NCBI GenBank assembly: GCA_942491885.1
Contig: CALOCQ010000003.1
Span: 434,001 to 498,000 of the forward strand
DNA from: CALBPI01 sp942491885
Lineage (GTDB): Bacteria > Pseudomonadota > Gammaproteobacteria > Steroidobacterales > Woeseiaceae
DNA: 64,000 nucleotides
Direction: 5' to 3'
Made by a program: the position numbers and the translations under genes. The notes under the pieces are model-generated. The model searched no databases. It had not been told where the DNA came from and saw only the letters and a list, made by a program, of their open reading frames with translations. Within the stretch, counting starts at the first letter, position 1, and each line of letters begins with the position of its first letter. Shown piece by piece: positions 56,913-64,000 of this stretch.

Positions 56913-58957
56913 CGCCAGCGCAGGCAGGCGATCGAATGGGCGCTGGTCGCCAGTCGGTCGCCGCCGGCCAGCAGTTGCGTTGTCTCGCTGCTGGCGAACG
57001 CGAGTTGCCAGCCGCCGTTATCGGCGATATCCGGCAGTGAAAACTCAATTGAGCGGGCGGTCGGGTTCATAACCAACGCCATAGCCTGATCGTCGCCGGC
57101 CGGCGGGTCGTCGCGCTCGGTCGCAACCAGCAGCATGGTCAGCGCATGCGCATGGTGCCAGTCGAGGCCGTGCAGCTCCTCGCCGTCGGGTGCCCGCCAT
57201 TCGATGTTCGCGAGCCCCCGCGCGTTGACGCTGCGTGCGTGTCGGTAGCCGTTCTGGCGTAGCAGCGCCAGATCCTGACGCAGGGCGATCAGTTTGCGTA
57301 CATCGGCCAGCAAAGCCTCGTCCATGCTGCCCCAGTCAAGCCAGCCTGTGTCGTTGTCTTGCGCGTAGGCATTGTTATTACCGCTCTGGGTATGACCAAT
57401 CTCGTCGCCGGCCAACAACATCGGCGTGCCTTGTGACAGCAGCAGTGTCGCCAGTAGATTGCGGCGCTGTCGGTCGCGCAGCGACACTATCGACACATCG
57501 TTGGTCTCGCCTTCTTTGCCATAATTCGCGGAGTAGTTGTGCTGATGCCCGTCGCGATTGTCTTCGCCGTTGGCGAGATTGTGTGGTCGCTCGTAACTCA
57601 CCAGATCGCGCAGGGTAAAGCCGTCATGGCTGGTGATGAAATTGATGCTGGCGGAGGGTGGCCGGCCACTGACCTCGAAGATATCGGCCGAGCCATGCAG
57701 CCGCCGCGCGATCGCCGGTGACTGGCGCTCATCGCCGCGCCAGTATTGGCGCACGACATCACGATAGCGGTCGTTCCACTCCGCCCAGCCCGGCGGGAAA
57801 TGCCCTAATTGATAGCCGCCGGGGCCGATGTCCCACGGCTCTGCAATCAGCTTGCAGTGGCGCAGCGTCTTGTCCTGCGTGATTTTTTGCAGCAGCGGAT
57901 GGTTGCTGTCGTAGCCTGTGAAGTAGCGGCCGAGCACGGGCGCAAGATCGAACCGAAAACCGTCGACACCCATCTCGCCGGCCCAATAACGCAGGCTGTC
58001 GACGACCAGTTGCTGGGTGCGAATGTGGTCGACATTCAGCGTGTTGCCGGTGCCGGTGTCGTTGACGTAGTCGCCCGGCGAATGCGGCATGACGCGGTAG
58101 TAGGCGAGGTTATCGATGCCGCGCAGGTTCAGCGTCGGGCCGTTAGCATCGCCTTCGGCCGTGTGGTTGTAGACAACGTCAAGGATGACCTCGATGTTCG
58201 CGTCGTGCAGCGCGCCGACCATGGCGCGGAACTCGCCGGTCGCATCCGAATTCGCGTAGCGTTGTGCCGGCGCGAAGAAGCTCATCGAGTTGTAGCCCCA
58301 GAAGTTTTTCAGCCCGCGCTGATGGAGAAAATGTTCGTCGGCGAATGCATGAACCGGGAGCAGTTCGATAGCCGTGATGCCCAGTGCTTTGAGGTAGTCG
58401 ATAATCTGGCCATTGCTGAGGCCTGCGAATTTGCCGCGTTCGGCATTGCTTAGTCCCGGGTGGCGCATCGTGAAACCGCGCACGTTGGTTTCATAGATAA
58501 TGCTGTCGCGCCACGCCCGCAAAGGCTTGCGGTTCGCCGCGTCGGCGCGCCCGATGACAACGCTCTTGGGCATGAACGGTGCGCTGTCCTGGCGATCCGC
58601 CTTGGCGGTGCTGCTCTCGCGATGACCGAACAGCGCCCGGTCCCAGTGCAGCGCGCCGCGCAGTTCGCGCGCGTAGGGGTCGGTCAACAGTTTTGCCGGG
58701 TTACAGCGCAGCCCCTGCGAGGTGACCCATTCGCCATGCACCCGATAACCGTAGCCTTGACCGGCCGCGATACCCGGCACAAAACCGTGCCACACGTCCT
58801 TGTGGCAATCCGGAAGGTCGTAGCGTTGCGTCTCGTGCCCCTCGCCATCGAACAGGCAGAGCTCGACTCGCGTAGCTGCCGCGCTGTAGAGCGCAAAATT
58901 TGTGCCCCCTTCAACGGGGGTGCTGCCGAGTTGGCCGGGATCGCCGGTTAGAATCAT
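56909..58957 (-). CDS. glgX: Glycogen debranching enzyme GlgX
   Basis: 682-residue GH13 isoamylase-type enzyme that removes the short limit branches left by phosphorylase. An N-terminal CBM48-like domain (GGTNFALYSAAATRVELCLFDG) is followed by the barrel with ELLPVHAFADEHFL, DVVYNHTAEGD, the nucleophile Asp in GVDGFRFDLAPVLG, the acid Glu in KLIAEPWDIGPGGY and the third Asp in FITSHDGFTLRDL. Its ATG overlaps the glgP stop, making it the last gene of glgC-glgB-glgP-glgX. Confidence 0.95.
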   Translation of the reverse strand: MILTGDPGQLGSTPVEGGTNFALYSAAATRVELCLFDGEGHETQRYDLPDCHKDVWHGFVPGIAAGQGYGYRVHGEWVTSQGLRCNPAKLLTDPYARELRGALHWDRALFGHRESSTAKADRQDSAPFMPKSVVIGRADAANRKPLRAWRDSIIYETNVRGFTMRHPGLSNAERGKFAGLSNGQIIDYLKALGITAIELLPVHAFADEHFLHQRGLKNFWGYNSMSFFAPAQRYANSDATGEFRAMVGALHDANIEVILDVVYNHTAEGDANGPTLNLRGIDNLAYYRVMPHSPGDYVNDTGTGNTLNVDHIRTQQLVVDSLRYWAGEMGVDGFRFDLAPVLGRYFTGYDSNHPLLQKITQDKTLRHCKLIAEPWDIGPGGYQLGHFPPGWAEWNDRYRDVVRQYWRGDERQSPAIARRLHGSADIFEVSGRPPSASINFITSHDGFTLRDLVSYERPHNLANGEDNRDGHQHNYSANYGKEGETNDVSIVSLRDRQRRNLLATLLLSQGTPMLLAGDEIGHTQSGNNNAYAQDNDTGWLDWGSMDEALLADVRKLIALRQDLALLRQNGYRHARSVNARGLANIEWRAPDGEELHGLDWHHAHALTMLLVATERDDPPAGDDQAMALVMNPTARSIEFSLPDIADNGGWQLAFASSETTQLLAGGDRLATSAHSIACLRWR

Positions 58958-61446
58958 TCTGCCAGCGTCAACGGCGTCAGTCGCCAGATGTCCTGGTTGT
59001 AGTCCTGCATCGTGCGATCGGTGGAGAAGCGACCCGAGGCCGCGCTATTAAGGATGCTCTTGCGTGTCCATGTTTCGGCATCTCCGTACACAGCATCGAC
59101 GTCACGCTGCGCTGCCACGAACGCGGCGAAGTCGGCGATCGTCATCCACGGGTCGCGCGGATTTCGTAATTCGCGAATGATGTCATCGAAGATGCCCGGT
59201 TCCTGCAGATTAAAATGGCCGCCTTCCAGCAGCGCCATCACTTCTGCCAGCGCGGCGTCGGATTCGATCATCGCGTCCGGGTCGTAGCTGCCGCGTTGTG
59301 CCTGCACTTCATCGACGGTGAGTCCGAACAGGAAAAAGTGCTCCTCGCCTACAGCCTCGCGGATCTCAACATTCGCTCCGTCGAGCGTACCGATCGTCAG
59401 CGCGCCGTTCATCATGAACTTCATGTTGCCGGTGCCGGATGCTTCTTTGCCGGCGGTGGAGATTTGCTCGGACAGATCGGCGGCCGGGCAGATACGTTCC
59501 ATCGCGGAGACGTTGTAGTCGGGGTAGAACACCAATCGCAGTAGCCCTTCGGTGGCCGGGTTGGCGTTGACGACGCTGGCGACATTGTTGATCAGTTTGA
59601 TGATGCGTTTAGCCATAAAGTAGCCGGGCGCCGCCTTACCGCCAATGATGACGGCGCGCGGCACCATGCCTTCGGTGTCACCGGCGCAGATGCGTGCGTA
59701 GCGGTGGATAACATGTAAAACGTTGAGCAACTGACGCTTGTATTCATGGATGCGTTTAACCTGCACATCGAACAGCATGTCGACCGACAGCGAGATGCCG
59801 GTGCGCTGCTCGATAAGCTTGGCGAGTAACGCCTTGTTGTATTGCTTGGCCGCACGCCATGCATCGCGGAACGCGCTGTCGTCGGCCAATGGTGCCAATG
59901 CCCTTAGTTTCGGCAGATCGGTGATCCACTCGTCGCCAATGTTGCGCGAGATCAATTTTGCCAGCGTCGGATTGCAGGCGGCGAGCCAACGGCGTTGCGT
60001 CACGCCGTTGGTCTTGTTGTTGAACTTGTTCGGCCACAGCGCATAGAAGTCGCGAAACAGCCCCGCGGTCAGCAGGTCCGAGTGCAGCGCTGCGACGCCA
60101 TTGACCGAGAAGCTGCCGACGATGGCGAGGTAGGCCATGCGCAGCATCGGTTCGCCGCGTTCGGACACCAGCGACATACGTTGTAATCTGTCGGTATCGC
60201 CGGGCCAGCGCTGTGCGACCTCGGCGAGAAAGCGCGCGTTGATCTCGAGAATGATCTCCAGCAGACGCGGCAATAGTTCACGGAACATCGCTACCGGCCA
60301 TAGCTCGAGCGCCTCTGGCAGTAACGTGTGGTTGGTGTAGGCCATCGTGCGCGTCGTGATCGACCATGCCTCGTCCCAGCCAAGACCGTTGTCGTCCATC
60401 AACAGGCGCATCAGCTCGGCGACGGCCACCGCCGGGTGCGTGTCGTTCAGCTGGAAGCAGTGCTTATCGGCAAACGCGGACATGTCATTGCCGTGTTGCG
60501 CATGCCAGTCGGCCATCATGTCCTGCAGGCTTGCGCTGGCGAGGAAGTACTGCTGGCGCAGGCGCAGGACTTGCCCGTTCTCGGTCGACGCATTCGGGTA
60601 CAGCACCATCGTGATGTTCTCTGCCTGATACTTGCGTGCGACGGCGTCGGCGTAGCTGCCGGCGTTGAACTCGTCGAGATCAAAGGCATCGGTTGCCTCG
60701 GCCGACCACAGTCGCAACGTATTGACGACGCCGTTGCGATAGCCGGGAATGGGTACGTCGAACGGCACCGCGACGACGTCGTCGGTATCGACCCAGCGAT
60801 AGATTTTATTGCCATCGAGATCGGTATACGCCTCGCTGCGGCCACGGAAGTGGATCGTGCGTTGACGCTCGCGCCGGCGAATCTCCCACGGGAAGCCATC
60901 AGCGAGCCACTGGTCCGGTTCCTCGATCTGGCGCCCGTCGCTGATTTGCTGGTGGAACATGCCGTAGTGGTAGCGAATGCCGTAACCGGTTACCGGCAAC
61001 GCCAGCGTGGCGCAGCTGTCGAGAAAGCACGCCGCCAGTCGGCCGAGTCCGCCATTGCCGAGCCCGGTGTCCTGTTCGCAGTCGATGATTTCCTCCAGCC
61101 CGAGCCCGAGGCGTTGCATCGCCTCACGCGTGGCCGGCTCGAGGTCCATGTTCATCAGGGCGTTGTTCAACAGCCGGCCCATCAGAAACTCGAGCGACAG
61201 GTAGGCGGTACGACGTGTCTGGCTTTTTGTCTGCGCCTGATAGGTCGCCAGCCAGCGCTCCATGATGCGGTCGCGAATGGCGTATACCAGCGCCTCGTAG
61301 GCGAGCGGTTTGTGATGCTCCAGATCATGGTGGCCAAGCGTGCGTGCAAAGTAATGGCGAAAGTCTTCCAGCACGGCATCTGCGTCCATCTGCAATGGCT
61401 CGGCATCGATGATGTTCTGTTTGCTAATAGCGGGCGTTGTTGTCAT
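58954..61446 (-). CDS. glgP: Glycogen/starch/alpha-glucan phosphorylase
   Basis: 830-residue PLP-dependent phosphorylase releasing glucose-1-phosphate. Family blocks: AYLSLEFLMGRLLNNALMN, DTGLGNGGLGRLAACFLDS, KFNNKTNGVTQRRWL, KRIHEYKRQLLN, and the cofactor-lysine region EASGTGNMKFMMNGALTIGTLDGANVEI. Its ATG overlaps the glgB stop. Full length, no anomalies seen. Confidence 0.97.
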   Translation of the reverse strand: MTTTPAISKQNIIDAEPLQMDADAVLEDFRHYFARTLGHHDLEHHKPLAYEALVYAIRDRIMERWLATYQAQTKSQTRRTAYLSLEFLMGRLLNNALMNMDLEPATREAMQRLGLGLEEIIDCEQDTGLGNGGLGRLAACFLDSCATLALPVTGYGIRYHYGMFHQQISDGRQIEEPDQWLADGFPWEIRRRERQRTIHFRGRSEAYTDLDGNKIYRWVDTDDVVAVPFDVPIPGYRNGVVNTLRLWSAEATDAFDLDEFNAGSYADAVARKYQAENITMVLYPNASTENGQVLRLRQQYFLASASLQDMMADWHAQHGNDMSAFADKHCFQLNDTHPAVAVAELMRLLMDDNGLGWDEAWSITTRTMAYTNHTLLPEALELWPVAMFRELLPRLLEIILEINARFLAEVAQRWPGDTDRLQRMSLVSERGEPMLRMAYLAIVGSFSVNGVAALHSDLLTAGLFRDFYALWPNKFNNKTNGVTQRRWLAACNPTLAKLISRNIGDEWITDLPKLRALAPLADDSAFRDAWRAAKQYNKALLAKLIEQRTGISLSVDMLFDVQVKRIHEYKRQLLNVLHVIHRYARICAGDTEGMVPRAVIIGGKAAPGYFMAKRIIKLINNVASVVNANPATEGLLRLVFYPDYNVSAMERICPAADLSEQISTAGKEASGTGNMKFMMNGALTIGTLDGANVEIREAVGEEHFFLFGLTVDEVQAQRGSYDPDAMIESDAALAEVMALLEGGHFNLQEPGIFDDIIRELRNPRDPWMTIADFAAFVAAQRDVDAVYGDAETWTRKSILNSAASGRFSTDRTMQDYNQDIWRLTPLTLAE

Positions 61447-63659
61447 TGGTTTTTCTCTTCAACCGCGGCTGTTGCACCGTCGGGTTTTAGTATCAGCGCT
61501 GCCAGCGGCGGCAGGGTTATCGATAGTGATTGCGCCTGATCATGACAGGCGACTGCGGTCGTCTGTATGTCGCCCGGATTGCCGACGTCGCTACCCCCGT
61601 ACAGCGCGCTGTCGGTATTCAGTATTTCGCGGTAACTTCCGGCGCGCGGTACGCCGACGCGGAATCCGCCGCGCACAACCGGCGTCATGTTGATCACGCA
61701 CACCACGTGGTCGCCGTGGTTATCGTAGCGTAACCACGAAAACGTGCTTTGCGTCTTGTCGTGCCAGTCGAGCCAGCGGAAGCCCGCACTGTCAAAATCC
61801 TTTTCATACAGCGCCGGTGTCTGGCGGTACGTCGTGTTGAGGTCTTTGAGCAGGCGTTGCACGCCGGCGTGCGGCGCGTATTCCAGCAACGCCCAGTCGA
61901 GTGCGGCGTCATGGTTCCACTCGCGGCCTTGCGCGATGTCGGCGCCCATAAACAACAGCTTCTTGCCAGGGTGAAAAAACATGCTGGCGTAATACGCACG
62001 CAGATTCGCGAAGCGCTGCCAGTCGTCGCCTGGCATGCGCCCAAGCAGTGAGCCTTTGCCGTGTACAACTTCGTCATGAGAAAGCGGCAGTATGAAATTT
62101 TCATCGAACGCGTAGACCAGCCCGAAGGTCATCTTCTCGTGATGGAAGCTGCGATGAATCGGATCCTCGTGCATATAGTGCAGCGTGTCGTTCATCCAGC
62201 CCATGTTCCACTTGTATGTGAAGCCAAGTCCGCCCGAGAACGTCGGTCGCGACACGCCCGGCCACGCTGTTGATTCCTCGGCATAAGTGGTTGCGCGTGC
62301 GCCATGCACGACTTCGTTCATGCGCTTGAGGAATTCGACGGCCTGCAGGTTTTCGTTGCCGCCGTGCTCGTTGGCGAGCCATTCGCCGTCTTTGCGTGAG
62401 TAGTCGAGGTAGAGCATTGACGCGACGGCATCGACGCGCAGCCCATCGATGTGGAATTCCCGGATCCAGTAGAGTGCGCTGCCGATCAGGTAGTTCACGA
62501 CTTCGGTACGCCCGTAGTTGAATATCAGTGTGCCCCAGTCCGCGTGTGCGCCCCTGCGCGGGTCCGCATGCTCGTAGAGCGCGGTGCCGTCGAATTGTGC
62601 AAGGCCGTGTTCGTCGCGCGGGAAATGCGCCGGCACCCAATCGGCAATGACGCCGATACCGGCCTGATGGCACTGGTCGACGAAGAAGCGGAAATCGTCG
62701 GGCTCGCCGAATCGCCAGGTTGGTGCGAACAGCCCGATCGGCTGGTAGCCCCATGAGCCATCGAACGGGTGCTCGGTCACCGGCAGCAATTCAATATGGG
62801 TAAAGCCCATGTCGGCGACGTAGGGGATCAGCTGCGCCGCGAGTTCGCGATAACTCAGCCAACGGTTGTTGTCACCGCGTCGCCATGATCCGAGATGTAC
62901 CTCGTAGATGCTTTGCGGTGCGCCGAGGTCCGGCGTTTCCGGGCGTGCCTGCTGCCAGGCATCGTCTGCCCAAACGTATTCGCTGTGCGTGACGATCGAC
63001 GCATTGCCGGGTGGCGGCTCGAACTTGTTACCGTATGGGTCGGATTTGAGCGGCAGCAGTTTGCCGTTGTTATCCAGTAACTCGAATTTGTAGCGCGCGC
63101 CGTTGCCGACATCAGGCAAAAATATTTCCCAGATGCCGTTGCCGGGGTGTGCGCGCATCGGGTGGCGGCGTCCGTCCCAGTGGTTGAAGTCGCCAACGAC
63201 ACTGACGCGCGAGGCATTCGGTGCCCAGACGCTGAAACGGGTGCCGTCGACGTCGCCGGCGCGCATCACATGCGCGCCGAGTGCGCGATAGATTTCGTGG
63301 TGTGCGCCTTCACCCAGCAAGTGGCGGTCAAACTCGCCGAGCAGGCTGTCGAAACGGTAAGGGTCCTCTATCAGGCTGGTCGCGCCATCCTGCCAGGTGA
63401 CGCCGAGTCGATAGCGTCGGCGACGCGCAGGCATCGTCGCGCGAAATACGCCGGCCGGATGAATTTTCGTTGCCTCGGAAAAGCCCTCGCCGCGCTCATC
63501 GCAGAGTTGCATGCTGGCCGCGCCCGGCAAAAAACACACAACGACGCGTTCGTCGCCATCGCCATGCGGCCCCAGCACCGAAAACGGATCGCGGTGGGTG
63601 CCACTGGTGATGGCGGCGAGCGCCGCGTCGCCGGGGAAAATGTGCGTGGACTGCGTCAA
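61443..63659 (-). CDS. glgB: 1,4-alpha-glucan branching enzyme GlgB
   Basis: 738-residue GH13 branching enzyme with the long two-domain N-terminus (GDAALAAITSGTHRDPFSVLGPH, then a CBM48 domain with GTRFSVWAPNASRVSVVGDFN). Catalytic features: ELLPVTEHPFDGSWGYQ, DWVPAHFPRDEHGL, the nucleophile Asp in IDGLRVDAVASMLYLDYSR, the Glu in TYAEESTAWP and LPLSHDEVVHGKGSL. Starts 8 bp after glgC and overlaps glgP by 4 bp. Confidence 0.97.
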   Translation of the reverse strand: MTQSTHIFPGDAALAAITSGTHRDPFSVLGPHGDGDERVVVCFLPGAASMQLCDERGEGFSEATKIHPAGVFRATMPARRRRYRLGVTWQDGATSLIEDPYRFDSLLGEFDRHLLGEGAHHEIYRALGAHVMRAGDVDGTRFSVWAPNASRVSVVGDFNHWDGRRHPMRAHPGNGIWEIFLPDVGNGARYKFELLDNNGKLLPLKSDPYGNKFEPPPGNASIVTHSEYVWADDAWQQARPETPDLGAPQSIYEVHLGSWRRGDNNRWLSYRELAAQLIPYVADMGFTHIELLPVTEHPFDGSWGYQPIGLFAPTWRFGEPDDFRFFVDQCHQAGIGVIADWVPAHFPRDEHGLAQFDGTALYEHADPRRGAHADWGTLIFNYGRTEVVNYLIGSALYWIREFHIDGLRVDAVASMLYLDYSRKDGEWLANEHGGNENLQAVEFLKRMNEVVHGARATTYAEESTAWPGVSRPTFSGGLGFTYKWNMGWMNDTLHYMHEDPIHRSFHHEKMTFGLVYAFDENFILPLSHDEVVHGKGSLLGRMPGDDWQRFANLRAYYASMFFHPGKKLLFMGADIAQGREWNHDAALDWALLEYAPHAGVQRLLKDLNTTYRQTPALYEKDFDSAGFRWLDWHDKTQSTFSWLRYDNHGDHVVCVINMTPVVRGGFRVGVPRAGSYREILNTDSALYGGSDVGNPGDIQTTAVACHDQAQSLSITLPPLAALILKPDGATAAVEEKNQ

Positions 63660-63667
63660 GCGGCGCC

Positions 63668-64000
63668 TCAGCGTGTGAAGTGAATTTCCTGACCGAGCAT
63701 GTTGGGCATCACCAGCGTGATACCGGTCTCGGTTACCCGGAAGCCGCGTGCGCGGTCTTCTTCGGCATTTTTGCCTATCACCATCCCGTCCGGTATTTTT
63801 GTGCCGCGGTCGATGATGGCCTTATTGATGTCGCAGCCGGTACCGATACGCACATCCGGCAGCACTACGGACTCGTAGACTCTGCTGTGTGCGCTGACGT
63901 GCACGTTCGAAAACAACACGGACCGGTCGATGGTGGCGCCGGATACGACACAGCCGCCCGAAACCATCGAGTTAACCGCCTCGCCGCGTCGGCCGGGTTC
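63668..64000 (-). CDS. glgC: Glucose-1-phosphate adenylyltransferase GlgC (C-terminal part)
   Basis: The last 110 residues of GlgC, cut by the right edge. The frame enters as EPGRRGEAVNSMVSGGCVVSGATI and continues with left-handed beta-helix repeats (SVLFSNVHVSAHSRVYESVVLPDVRIG) and the end KAIIDRGTKIPDGMVIGKNAEEDRARGF, typical of ADP-glucose pyrophosphorylase. An ATG at 63967 is internal and not a start. First gene of the glycogen operon on this strand. Confidence 0.93.
   Translation of the reverse strand, partial: EPGRRGEAVNSMVSGGCVVSGATIDRSVLFSNVHVSAHSRVYESVVLPDVRIGTGCDINKAIIDRGTKIPDGMVIGKNAEEDRARGFRVTETGITLVMPNMLGQEIHFTR

Noticed and set aside
60328..61539. 403-codon plus-strand frame opposite glgP
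   Set aside because: Antisense to a full-length glycogen phosphorylase; a high-GC artefact.

Overview
This window looks like chromosomal DNA from a free-living gammaproteobacterium of fairly high GC content (my estimate is about 60%; I did not compute it). The evidence is the gene content: LptD, LolB and RlpA for a Gram-negative envelope, the MurNAc-recycling pair amgK-murU beside lptD, the mreBCD-mrdA-rodA-mltB-rlpA-dacC-lipB cluster, and the lolB / tRNA-Gln / prs / rplY / pth / ychF / tRNA-Met order seen in Pseudomonas and relatives. A marine or sediment lineage such as Woeseiales/Steroidobacterales would fit, but that is a guess. I see no phage, transposon, integron or CRISPR array.

Layout: 1-4.0 kb holds lptD (minus strand, running off the left edge) and divergent amgK-murU. 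4.0-14.4 kb is one long minus-strand cell-shape operon, mreB-mreC-mreD-mrdA-rodA-mltB-rlpA-dacC-dat-ybeD-lipB. 14.6-19.1 kb holds gatC-gatA-gatB, hslO and a small DUF1330-type gene. 19.2-24.9 kb is a methionine-cycle operon: an ArsR-methyltransferase regulator resembling SahR, then metF and metH. Its reading frames are broken by at least twenty small indels although every motif survives. 24.9-27.6 kb (minus) is prmC-ppiB-thiF/moeB-gst. 27.7-32.3 kb carries cystathionine beta-synthase, a cystathionine gamma-lyase/synthase, a secreted PD40 beta-propeller protein and a cysteine synthase. 32.3-34.8 kb is hemA-prfA.

34.9-41.3 kb (plus) holds a TPR protein, lolB, tRNA-Gln, prs, rplY, pth, ychF and tRNA-Met; ispE, usually between lolB and tRNA-Gln, is absent. 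41.3-42.1 kb is an exported methyltransferase. 42.4-51.6 kb is a cyclic-di-GMP block: two overlapping EAL proteins with degenerate GGDEF domains, a sensor-propeller diguanylate cyclase with two frameshifts, and a secreted subtilase with tryptophan-rich C-terminal repeats. 51.7-55.2 kb (minus) holds a fused ATP sulfurylase/APS kinase followed directly by pyrophosphatase, plus a ferredoxin-NADP reductase-like flavoprotein. 55.4-56.9 kb (plus) is a possible 16-residue peptide gene and an aldehyde dehydrogenase. 56.9-64.0 kb (minus) is the glycogen operon glgC-glgB-glgP-glgX, with glgC cut by the right edge.

Taken together, the window is mostly housekeeping: envelope growth, translation quality control, sulfur assimilation and sulfur amino acid interconversion, and glycogen turnover. 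The least ordinary parts are the indel-riddled sahR-metF-metH operon with its palindromic operator, the c-di-GMP/subtilase block with possible CRP-type sites, the sulfate-activation/pyrophosphatase pairing, and the tiny ORF ahead of the aldehyde dehydrogenase. I did not find a convincing wholly new system.
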